Shown: in pieces, positions 34,001 through 44,095 of the stretch
Numbering within the stretch: position 1 is the first letter of the stretch
Layout of the letters: every line of letters starts with the position of its first letter
From: Aquatica leii
Lineage: Eukaryota; Arthropoda; Insecta; Coleoptera; Lampyridae
Direction of reading: 5' to 3'
NCBI GenBank assembly: GCA_035610365.1
Contig: CM069435.1
Location: 8,024,001-8,088,000 of the forward strand
Length of the DNA: 64,000 bases
Made by a program: the position numbers and the translations under genes
Notes under the pieces: model-generated
The model's database searches: none
Seen by the model: only the letters and a program-made list of their open reading frames with translations
What the model was told of the DNA's origin: nothing

Positions 34001-37000
34001 AGACTATTTTGTGAAACACACTACTTGTTAGAATTACAAAAAACTTTTATGTGAAGTAGTATATCTTTTGGGTCTATGATATAGACAAATGCCTGCTTTT
34101 ATGTATTAAAGTCGCGGTAGGTTGCTTCCATAATAATAATGGACCTACATTCTATACGTTTTTTTGATATATTAAGTGTGTACTTTTGCCCACGTTTGTT
34201 TGTACCGACACTTGAACTTTAACTAGGTTGCTTCTGTAACTAGGACCTCAGTACCCACTGGCATGGCGTCTGTTAACTAACTTTTCATCTATTTAATATA
34301 ATGATGTTTTTGCACGTGTTTATATGTATTGGTATTTAAACCTGTTATATCTTTGTATTCCTTTAATCTACTTAAATTCAGATGTTCTAATTTTCCGATG
34401 TTTATTAATATTTTTATCTTACTGCGGATACAACCAAATAGGAAAAAATCCGGTTAAAATTTAACCAGTTTACCTGAATAAAAACCACGATTTACTTTTG
34501 CTGTGTTTTATTTAACCTACTTTTTGTTTGCGGGTTTTAGTTTTTAAACGTATAAATCATATTTAAAGTTTATGCTTGATTATTTGAACACTGGTCACAT
34601 GACTATTTTGTCCGCAAGCAGAAGCTAAAGCTACTACTGACAATTATGTTTCGCATCACTGCGTGCAAAAGCCTGATAGTAAACTCAACATCGGGATTAT
34701 CAAAGAATTTTCTGACGTTTTTCGCAAGACGTTCCGATACAAGGATATCGTGTAAATACCGTTACATATGAATTATCAAGCTAGTTTTTTGTGGCATAAC
34801 AAAAATCGGGCCTAGAAACAGGGCATACACTAATTATGTCATTGAAGCAACTTTAGAGGTACGAAAGTATCTAATAGCCAACCGTCGAGTCTACGTAGCC
34901 TGGAATTCATGCACGGTCAGTGACCATGTGCGATACGAAATTTTGCGCAAAAACCGCAGAAGACCCTGTATGCGCAAAGTGTATAAGATATGGCCGTAAT
35001 GGCAACGTGATAAAACACAAGGCGTCTTCTAACAACTGCCCGGCGTACTTACAGAGGCTTGACGCCTTCATACCGATTATGGAAAGTGAGGACGCTTCTC
35101 TGACTATTAGGATTGCGCAAGTGAATCTTGAGCGTTCTCCTCCGACAATGATATAGACATTTTACTGACCCAAGAGCCATATGTGTATAGTTCTGGTTCA
35201 GGGTATAGGCTCGCTGGTGCGGCCTTGCCCTTCAACAGGATCACTGCATCCACTTCTATGCGGAATTCCTCGGCTATTGTTTACCATAGCATAAAGCCCG
35301 TCGGAGTAGTTACCCTCAGTCATCTAACTAATGACTGCACTGCTGTATTTATGATCACAGTTAGAAACACCTCCTTGTGTATCGTCGGTGTTTATTGGCC
35401 ACCAAGCGAGGAGGTTCGTATTCATCTACAACATCGAGATAAAGTTTTGGACAAACTAAGCCGCGTCCCGATTATTATAGCAAAAAATTTCAATGCAAAA
35501 TCGCCGCTTTGGCATTCCTTGCAGACTGACGAACGAGGTAGATGTGTGATGAACCTCGTAGACGAACGTGACCTATGTGTTGTAAATGAGCCTGATCAAC
35601 CTTTCACCGTTGCTAGTCACTAAGGTAATAGAAATATCAATGTCATATCATCACAAGTTTTAGCTAGAAATGCCTTCGTGATTGAAAGTGACCACCGACT
35701 GATACATTTTGATTTAACCGTAAAAAATCCTCGATTGGTTTCGATTCGTAAGCGCATCCTTGATGTCAAACGCATAGATCCTGTCAAGCCGTTCACAGCT
35801 GTCAGTGCCCTACTTTCTACTTATCTTCCATGTGGAGCTAAGTGTCACGATCTTAATTTTACTGATGGCTCAATTGATAAGCTGACCAGACTGATCTTAG
35901 AATCTAGCCAAAATGGCTAAAACGAGTTCGTTTGAATTCTAGAGTTGATGTACCGTGGAGGAGTCCAAAGCTAGATAAGTTAAAACGAGTCGTCCGTTAC
36001 TTAAGAAAGTTACTCAAAAAGTCCCAGCAGAGCTAAAAACTCAATGACTAAATTCGTACAAGCGTGTGGTAAAGGTTTGTAAAGAGAAGTTTGGCGGCGA
36101 GTCCGTGGGGATCAGTTTATAGGATATCCTTGTTATCCAACCAACGTCCGTGACATATACACTCTCACAGAACTTGACACAATCAAGTCAATAGTTAGTT
36201 CCTTGTTCCCAGAAGCCGATCCAACGAACGACAATCTTTACCAAGCCCGAATCAGATCCCGAACATAACGTAGTGGTTACAAAAAAGGATATAGCGTCGG
36301 CGGCTAGTAAAATTCCTAAGAATAAAGCTCCCGGGCCCGACGGACTGTAACGTACTAAGAACAGTTGTACACGATTCCCTCTCTTCTACATTCATTGTCC
36401 TATTTTACTCTTGTGTTCAATGCGGGTATTTTCGAAATAGTTGAAAAACTGGTAGGCTAATAACGATTCTCAAGCCTGGTAAAAGCGATCTCTCTAACTC
36501 CGATTCGTATCGACCGATTACGCTACTTTCAGAACTTGGCAATTCGCACGAGTACCGTTAAAGAAAATACATGACATCATTCCTCCACAAAGATTATTCT
36601 ATTCCAGCCATTATGGCTTTGTTCTCGGTAAATCGACGACAGACCCCATTCGTAAATTAATGTCAAAAGTACAAACGAATGTCTGCAAGTACAGACTATG
36701 CATTTTTATAGTCATTTCAGGAGCGTTCAATAACGTATGGTGGCCATCAATAATTGAATCTCTCGTTGTTAAGAGAGTGCCTATAGACGCCGTGCGTGTC
36801 ATTTGCAATTATTTATAGAGTCGCTCGATCACTTATTTCACGAACGTTTCTGGTTCTTCCTACACAAAACGACTGACGAAAAAATGCTCACAAGGATAGG
36901 GTTTCGGGCCGACCTTGTGGAACGTAGTTGTGGATTCTCTACTAGAACAAGACTTACCCGATAATTGTGACATTTTTACTTACGCGGACGATATCACTAT

Positions 37001-40000
37001 CACAGTGTCCGCAGATAACAGACGCGACCTAGAGGCAAAGTCACGACAGACCAAATACATGGTTTTTGGTTCCTCTTTAAAAATAAATCCTTCACCTCGA
37101 CTCAAAAGCATTTCAGTTCGAAGGGTTTTCGAGTTTAAGAACCTCGGTCTTTTGCTCGATCATAAACGTGCATATCGTACTGTTCTTATCGATTCCTCCA
37201 GTGGCGGCTTCTCCATTAGGTTGTTTGGTCAATGACCCTCCAAAAAAGAGTGTTTTATTTTTAATTTTATTAAGTAAGAATGCGTTTTCAAAATTTTAAT
37301 ATATTGAAATGACCTTCTTGTAGCATTGACCACCAAAAAATATACTGTTCTTTTAATAGTTTGCACATGCACATTATTAAACCAGCAAGTTGCGACCGCA
37401 GATTTTACTTCCTTTTCGGCGGTCATCTCAAGACTTTGACCTTGAATAAATGCCAGCGGTAGTGGGATACATCTCATAACTGTCTTGACTAACTAGCCTC
37501 ATCCCCGGCTATTATATCATTGAATCATTTTCCCGCCTACTTAGTTTTTAGTCTGACATGCAAAGTAGGTGCCTCGCTGAACCTCGTTCTCACATAGCAC
37601 GAACATGATACCAAGCCCATCCGACTCGTCTAACTAGGCACTACTTTCTTTCCGTAACATATTCTAAATGGTTCTATCCTATATGTGGCAAACTTGAACC
37701 AAGCAAGTTCGGGTGCTTTCGTGGGTCCACATCCTCCTCCTCCTCCATCCTCATCTTCAACAAAGATCAAAATGGAACGAAACCACTTTCAATATCAAAT
37801 TTGATACGTTTGTTCTTATCAGGAATGAACAAAAGCCGCGGAATTGTACGAGTAGTCTGTCTAAGAACCACTACAGGCATACTTAAGAGACACGTCATAA
37901 AAGTATGCCCCTTATCATTACAATAAGCACAATTTGCTTACAATTAAAATTTTAGTTTATTTGATATTAATTATAAAAGTTAATTGTTTTGTTTTGCCGA
38001 ATTTAAGAACGTAGTAATAAGGTAAGACGATACATTTCGAGGTAGAAAGTCGTATTTACATTTAAGAAAACGTAAAAGTGAAACATAAGTGTAGAAGTTG
38101 GAGAAGATAGTAAGCGAAGGAACGTGAGTTGGTAGTGGTAGTAAGAGGGAAGAAAGAGAGAAAAAGGGGTGGGTAACGGAGGAAGGGTGTAAATGAATAA
38201 ATGAATTAATTGAAAAAGAAAGAACCGGGTTCGAAAAGTATAAATCAGTACGAACAAGTGAGACAAAGGCGAATAAACAGTATAATCGAGAAGGTCAGCG
38301 ATAAAAGATAATCTCATACATTAACAGAATTTATTGCATTTAAATCGAAATTAAAGCGAAATCACTATAAGTGGGACGTTTTAAAACCGAAAAAGTAAGA
38401 AAAGAAGATAAAGAGAAATAAAAAAGGAAAAAGGAATGAATAAAAGAGAGAGAGAGAGAGAGGAAGAGGAAAAGGAAAGACAACAAATATTTGAAAGAGG
38501 AAAGACGATAATAAGATACCCGGACATTAAAAAGACAACGGAGGAAATCGAAGGACAAACCTCAAGAACAGAAGGAGGAAGGAAAGAAATGGAGGAGTTA
38601 AAAGAATTAATGAAGGAAATGATGAAACAGATGGAAGAAAATATATAAGGAATAAGGCTAGAAATCAAAGAAATGACAAAAAAAATAGGAGAAAGGGAAA
38701 AGAAGTGGAAGAAAGAAAAAGAGGAACTGGTGGAGAGAATAGAAAAACTGGAGAAAAAAGCGGAAGATGAGGAAAGATGGAAAAGGAAGAATAATATTGT
38801 GATAAAGGGGTGGAGAAGTGAAGAACCACAAAAAGATTTAGCATTGATGCTGGAAGAAAAATTAAATGTAAAAGTAGAAGTGAAAAAGGTGACAGTAATA
38901 AACAAAGAGAAGAAAAATGAGATGGTTGTGGCGGAAATGGGAGGATGGGAGGAAAAGCAGAAGTTGATGGTGAAGAAGTAGAAATTAAGGAATACAAGAA
39001 TATATTGAAACGTTCGAGAAATTACTTGCAAATGCAAGAGCCTTCTAGAAGCTGTTATCTATTTTTCTAGAAGTTATAGCGAAAAGTAGGGAACGATCGA
39101 GAAGGATTTCCGTATGTCTTTATATAGCGACGAGACAGATCGTAGGTCAGTTATTGCCGTAAAGCGAATGCATGCAGTATTAAGAAGATTATTCAAGTGA
39201 AGATAAATAAGTGATTAGCACGTGCGAAGTTTTAAATAAATAACAGTGTACACCGAATCGAGTGAACGTGACGTATAGTGTAAACAAACAAGTGTGAAAT
39301 CCGAGGACGTTATCTTATCTTCTTGTAAGTGATATAAATTATAGTGTAAGTGTTTTTATTAAATATTATTAGATTTTATTAGTTCGGTTAATTTAAAAGT
39401 GTACATATTTTTAGAATAAGTAAACGTATTTTTAATCGTTTAAATAAATTAGTTTTTAATAAATAGTTACGCAACAATATATAAGTCACGATTTGACATT
39501 GGAAGAAAGAAGAGTAAAAAGAGAAATAATGAACATAGCGGTGGAAAAAAGAGCGAAAGAGAAAAGAGTATGGGCAGGATACAGGAAAATGGAGAAAATA
39601 CATATGGAACGACAAGAATAGGGGCCTGAGCAGAGAAAAGGGAAAGACAATAGGTACCCAAAGGGCAAAAAACTAAAGGACAAAGAGGGGGCGATAAAAA
39701 AAAGAAGGTTGACGAAATGGCAAAGAAAAGGAATAATGAGTGATGGAAAAGAAAAAGGAGGAAAAAAAGAAAGTAAGGAAGAAGCACAGGGAGAGGTGAG
39801 TGAGCTGAGAGTATTGTTTTGGAACGTAGCGGGAATAAAAAACAAGGAACAGGATTTTTGGAAGTACATCAAGGAGCAGGATGTAGTGGGATTACAGGAG
39901 ACATGGATGAAAGAAAAAGAATGGGAGTGGTGGGAAAAAGAGTTGCCGGAGAAATTTGAGTGGGTGCTGCAACATGCAGAAAGAGAGAAGAGTACAGGGA

Positions 40001-43000
40001 GAGCAAAAGGGGACATAACAACGGGAATAACAGTAACAAAAAAATGATCGAGTCAGGAAAAGAAAGAGAAAGTGCAACAGAGAAGAGGAGTTGTAGAAAG
40101 GAACATACAGTGGGGAAAAGCAAAAATAGTGTCGGTTTATAGCAGTAGAATGAAACAAAAAACAACATAGAAAAGATGATAGAAGAGGGAGGAGGGATTT
40201 ATAATAGTAGGAAAGGACTTCAACGCAAAAATAGGGGAAGAGGGGGGAATACAAGAAAGGAAAGGGACGGGAAAGAGACAAACAAAGGACCAAGTGAGAA
40301 ATAAAGAGAGAGAAGAACTGCTGGAAATGTGCAACAAAAAAGGGTGGGAAATAATGAATGGGAACAGAGAAGAAAGAATGGGGGAATCTACGTACATAGG
40401 AGGAAGGGGAGAATCAATAATAGATTTTGTAATGACAAATGAAGAGGTTGGAGAAAAGGTAAAGACGTTTAAGGTGGGAGAAAAGGTAGAGTCAGACCAC
40501 CAACCACTGGAATTGACAATGGAAGGAAGAGAACGAGAAGAGAGAGAAGATGAGGAGTACATGACAAAAAAAAAGGTGGACAGAAGATGGTATAAAAAGA
40601 TATAAAGAAAGAATAGGGAAAACGGTATGGGTAAGGAAGGGATTACAAGAGAGTGTGGAGGAAATGAGAAAGCAACAGAGAGAGAGTCAGATTTAGAAAG
40701 TGGAAGGGGAAGAAAACAGAATGGAAGAAATGGTGGGATAGAGAATGCAAGGAAGCAAGGAAAAATGCAAGGAAAGCATTAAGACAGTAGAAAAAAGGAG
40801 AAAAGAAAAAGAAGAATACAAAGAAGCAGTACAAATATACAGAAAACATGCGAGAAAAAGAAGGAAGAAAACAAAAAGAAACAAGAGGAGCAGATCAAAG
40901 GAATAAAAACGGAAGAAGATGTATGGAAGTACCTAAAGAAAGGAAGGAAGAGAAAAACGACGATAAAGGGAATACAAAAAAAAGAAGGAGAGATATATTT
41001 TAGGAACCTGCTGGGAGGGGAAGAACAAAATCGAAAAAAAGAAAAAAGAAAAGACGCAGTAGTAAGACGGGAAGATGGAGATAAGAGATAGAATAAAAGA
41101 AGACGTAGTAATGGAGGCAATAAATAAGATAAAAAAGGAAAGGCGGCGGAACAAGATGGGATACAAGGCGAAGAGTTGGTATACGGAGAAGAAAATGTAG
41201 CAAAAAGAATGACGGAAATATTAAATAAAATATGGAAAGGGATTTCCGGAGAGAAGGAATAATATGCCCGATCCATAAAAAAAGAGACAAATAAAGTCAA
41301 AAATTACAAAGGGGTAACATTATTAAGCACGGCATACAAACTATATGCGACAGTGCTACAAGGAAGACTACAGAAGGAAAAAGAGGAAAAAGGTTTGGTA
41401 CCAGACGGACAAGCGGGATTCAGAAAAGGAAGAAGAGTGATAGAAAACATATATATACTGAAACACATGGGGAAAATGGTAGCACTATTCGTAGATCTAA
41501 AAGCAGCTTTTGACAGAGTGAACAGGGAAAAACTGTAGGTATACATGAAGAAAAAAAATCTATAAAAGAATAATATAAAGAATAGAGAGAATCTACGAAG
41601 AAACGAGGAGCAGGGTCAAAGTGAATGGGGAAGAAAGCGAGAAATTCATTACAAAGAGAGGGTTGAGACAGGGATGCCCACTGAGCCCAAGCCTGCTAGC
41701 AGTATATACGGAGGATCTGGAGGCGACAATGAGAGGAGAACAGACAAGAGGGATAGTAGTAACAAAAGCGAAGGTATGGTCGTTGGCGTATGACATAGTG
41801 TTGGTGGCTAAGGAGGAAAAGAAAATGAAAGAGATGATGAAAATGCTGGAAAAATACATGAAAAAAAAAGGAAATGGAAGTAAACACAGAGTAAACAAAA
41901 ATATTGGTATTAAGAAAAGGAGGGAAGAAAAGAAAAAGGGAGGAGTGGAAATGGAGAGATGAGGAATTGCAACAAGTGAAGGAATTTACATACCTGGGTT
42001 ACACAATGAAGCAGGATAATAAGGATGGAGAACACATAAAGGAAAGAGTGAGAAAAGGAAACAGGTTAATAGGACAAGTGTGGGGGAAAGGATATTTGAG
42101 ATGGATATAGAAAAAAGAAAATTATTGTTTAAAAAGTTAATAAAAGGGGTGGTGATGTATGAGGCGGAAATATGGGACTGGAAGGAGTGGAGGGAGGTAG
42201 AGGGGCTACAGGAAAAATACTGGAGATGGGTTTTGGGACTGGACAGAGATACACCGGAGTATATTGTGAGAGAGGAGGTACAGACAGCAAGAATAAGAGT
42301 AGAGACTGAAAAATGAGGTATAAAATACGAGGAAGAACTGAGGGAAAGAACAGAATGCAAAATACTGCAAGAATGTTGGAAAGAAATAAAGGGAGAAAAA
42401 GTGAAGTACGGGCAGGAGGGCAGAGAAGAGTATTACAAAAGAAACGGGTACGCGAGAGAAGAAGTGGAGAGATTAAGAGAAGAGGAAGTAGGGGTAAGGG
42501 AAGAAATAATAAGGAGAGATAGGGACATCGAAAAACAAGAAAAATTTACAAGGATAAAAGAAGTCAGAAATAATAGGAGTTATAAGGATATCAAGGGTGA
42601 AGGGGTGCCAGAATATTTAAAGGATATAGAGAATAAAAGCAACAAAAAGAATAAAATTATAGCACGGTTCAGATGTGAGAACGAGGAGTTAGGTAACAAA
42701 TACTGGAAAAAAGAAGAAGAAAAGATGTGCAGACTATGTGGAGAAGAGATAGAGGACCTTAACCACATAAGGGATAAATGCAGAGAGTTAAGAGAAGAGG
42801 TTATGAAAGTAGTGGACATCTTAGAAGAAAACAGAAAAGAAGCGGAGTGGATGGAAGAAGCATGGAGAAGAAGGGAAAAGTTAAGAGGAGAGAAGGGATA
42901 AAAAAACTGTAAAAATGTAAAAAGAATGTAAGGTAGTAATTGTAAATAGGGGAAAGACGAATCAATTTGTAAGCAATTAAGCAATGCAAATAAATTTAAG

Positions 43001-43786
43001 CTATAAATAATGAAGGACGCGTAAGCACGCGAAGACATAACTGTTAAAGTGCGCCAATGTATAGACTCTAAATAAAGTGTATGTGTGAGAATGTGTGAAA
43101 AGTTAAGAACAATTGTGAGCCCAATCAACCAAAGCAAGTTATTTACAAGGTACAAAAATTCAGCGAAATCCTTTTTGTTCACCGCAAGAGTTACAATAAC
43201 CGCTAACGACGTTATTTTAAGAGATATGCTCAAACTCAGATGGTAAAAAAATTGCAACTCAGTGTAGAATTTGAGTTGCCAATATAATTCATAAAATTGC
43301 TAACAGTGACATGCAGTTCTAATGTTCGAATTTATATACTTTCCTCAACCTCATGTATCAGTAAAAGAAAATGTATGTTTGATAGAAATTACGTTGATGC
43401 AATTTTTTTAGTTAACAAATTGAAACGTACCTTCTTTTCGCCCCATTTTTCTCCAAGTTTATAAATGTAAACAATACAATCACTTTGTGCAACGGCAAGT
43501 TTAGAAGAATCGGGACTAAATGCTATGTCGGTGATGAGATACGATCTTTTACCCGCTTCAGATTCAGCAGGTTTCGTTGCAAATCGGTCTCTTTTTTTCC
43601 CAAATTCGTCAAACAACAATACTTGTCTATCCGTTGTAGCTACTGCTAATTTCAAGTTGTTTGGAGACCATGCTAAGGCAATGATCCGAGCTTCACTCAG
43701 CTGTAAACGCAAAACTACTTAAGTTTATAGTACCGATTGAAACGTACCTGAGCATCGAGTAAAGTTTGAATGTATTTTAATTGCAT
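28020..43786 (-). CDS. IFT172: intraflagellar transport protein 172 (complete, 17 exons)
   Basis: IFT172 is a peripheral subunit of the IFT-B complex that carries cargo along ciliary microtubules. In insects it is expected in ciliated sensory neurons and perhaps sperm. Exons in transcript order: 43748-43786, 43431-43700, 33158-33610, 32923-33109, 32303-32876, 31981-32255, 31553-31931, 31180-31505, 30858-31135, 30536-30805, 30117-30485, 29773-30070, 29201-29725, 28854-29155, 28605-28806, 28308-28552, 28020-28256. All joins are GT..AG and keep frame, giving 1,742 aa (human about 1,749). The start [13 protein letters not shown] matches the family. Residues 1 to about 600 are two WD40 propellers ([19 protein letters not shown], then [17 protein letters not shown]). 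The rest is TPR repeats ([20 protein letters not shown]), ending in the conserved CIVSGYPI...QWCG region. No lesion was found. Fifteen introns are 44-52 bp and one is 9,820 bp. Confidence 0.97.
33611..34825. other. IFT172 intron 2, part without recognised feature
   Basis: About 1.2 kb of AT-rich sequence between the splice acceptor of exon 3 and the R1-like LINE. No coding region or clear terminal repeats are seen. Confidence 0.5.
34830..37235 (+). pseudogene. R1-like LINE, degraded (ORF1 end, endonuclease, RT)
   Basis: ORF1 traces ([19 protein letters not shown], then cysteine-containing [16 protein letters not shown], a decayed zinc-knuckle region) occupy 34830-35150. The endonuclease follows in 35150-35920: [11 protein letters not shown], then [30 protein letters not shown] and a terminal [11 protein letters not shown] block, with a stop at about 35622. 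The RT region has NKAPGPDG (about 36325), [18 protein letters not shown] (about 36610-36660) and [15 protein letters not shown] (motif C, about 36970-37020). There are many stops and frameshifts. R1-clade affinity is judged from the order and wording of these motifs; unlike true R1 it is not in rDNA. A second copy lies at 63.4 kb. Confidence 0.75.
37236..38390. other. IFT172 intron 2, unassigned stretch
   Basis: No recognised gene. A CTCCTC-rich run lies at about 37730-37745, and a purine-rich stretch appears from 38.1 kb as the LINE is approached. An open frame at 37229-37477 (-) has no identifiable motif. Confidence 0.45.
38436..38985 (+). pseudogene. LINE ORF1, coiled-coil protein
   Basis: Two consecutive open stretches (38436-38648 and 38673-38981) code a highly charged helical protein. 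It includes a '[19 protein letters not shown]' helix, '[20 protein letters not shown]' heptads, then [12 protein letters not shown], the start of the RRM-like region seen in LINE ORF1 proteins. A stop separates the two stretches at 38646-38648. ORF1 proteins of this type trimerise through the coiled coil and bind the element RNA. Confidence 0.65.
39006..39478 (+). repeat. solo LTR of the macrodomain-bearing gypsy family
   Basis: TGAAACGTTCGAGAA...GTTACGCAACAAT is flanked by ATAT on both sides (39002-39005 and 39479-39482). It aligns along its length with the LTRs at 51661-52008 and 56489-56912, sharing blocks such as 'tatagtgtaaacaaacaagtgtg' and 'gtgtaagtgtttttatt'. It contains the region that is missing from the 5' LTR at 51.7 kb. 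No internal retrotransposon sequence is present, so it arose by LTR-LTR recombination. Confidence 0.85.
39483..40605 (+). pseudogene. LINE linker and APE endonuclease
   Basis: After the solo LTR the element continues with [19 protein letters not shown], the charged linker, and then an endonuclease: [35 protein letters not shown] (about 39885-39935), and after frame changes a '[10 protein letters not shown]' block (about 40210-40245) and IDFVMTNEE...SDHQPLEL (about 40420-40520), containing the catalytic Asp and Asp-His. Stops and frameshifts around 40045-40290 disable it. Confidence 0.7.
40606..42901 (+). pseudogene. LINE reverse transcriptase and C-terminal zinc region
   Basis: RT parts: [20 protein letters not shown], then [19 protein letters not shown] (motif A, 41475-41535) and [19 protein letters not shown] (motif B, about 41665-41725). 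The motif C region at about 41790 reads AYDIVLVA, where the second catalytic Asp is lost. The downstream frame 42080-42901 has [19 protein letters not shown] and ends with a C-x2-C-x-n-H-x-n-C motif ([19 protein letters not shown]), the zinc-binding end typical of R1/Jockey-group elements. The copy is inactive because of frameshifts and the changed catalytic motif. Confidence 0.75.
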
Positions 43787-43844
43787 ACTTATTCTTGTAA
43801 TGCTACTTTATGTGTAACATTAAATTGAAGTTTGTTTGTATTGT

Positions 43845-43858
43845 GCGTCCATGGTAAC
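43845..43858. promoter_or_regulatory. candidate X-box (RFX site) of IFT172
   Basis: GCGTCCATGGTAAC lies 59 bp upstream of the IFT172 ATG. Against the X-box consensus RYYNYYATRRNRAC it matches at 13 of 14 positions when read on this strand; on the gene strand it reads GTTACCATGGACGC. RFX factors bind such imperfect palindromes upstream of ciliary genes, usually within 150 bp of the start codon. Confidence 0.6.
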
Positions 43859-43958
43859 ATTACGATCAATAAATAACATAGAGACATCTATTGCATCAAC
43901 TTCGATTACACACAAAAACAAATAGAATAAAACACCTAAAATGGTAATTAAAAATATT

Positions 43959-43976
43959 TTATTTAGTCTTTTATTA
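43959..43976 (-). terminator. polyadenylation signals of the F-box gene
   Basis: Two AATAAA hexamers on the - strand (43959-43964 and 43971-43976) lie 120-137 bp after the F-box stop codon and 170-190 bp before the IFT172 start codon. They mark the 3' end of the upstream gene. Confidence 0.65.
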
Positions 43977-44095
43977 CTTTACTTTTTAAAACTATATTAT
44001 TTTAAATAGCAGCCCACTAACACAGGTAATATTAGTATATATGTAGATCGAATATCACATTGCAACTTAAGCACAAACACAACAAAACAAAAAAA

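Larger units (their letters stand above)
38391..43110 (+). mobile_element. Lys/Glu-rich LINE, near full length, interrupted by a solo LTR
   Basis: On the + strand: a coiled-coil ORF1 (38436-38981), then a solo LTR, then linker, endonuclease, RT and a C-terminal zinc region to 42901, followed by a 3' UTR of about 200 bp. Codon use is extreme, with runs of GAA/AAA/AGG, so the opposite strand shows long Ser/Phe-rich shadow frames. It lies in IFT172 intron 2, antisense to the gene. A truncated copy of the same family is at 4.5-5.9 kb. Confidence 0.8.

Noticed and set aside
37229..37477. 82-codon - strand frame in IFT172 intron 2
   Set aside because: It was considered as a mariner-type fragment, but no conserved catalytic block could be identified.
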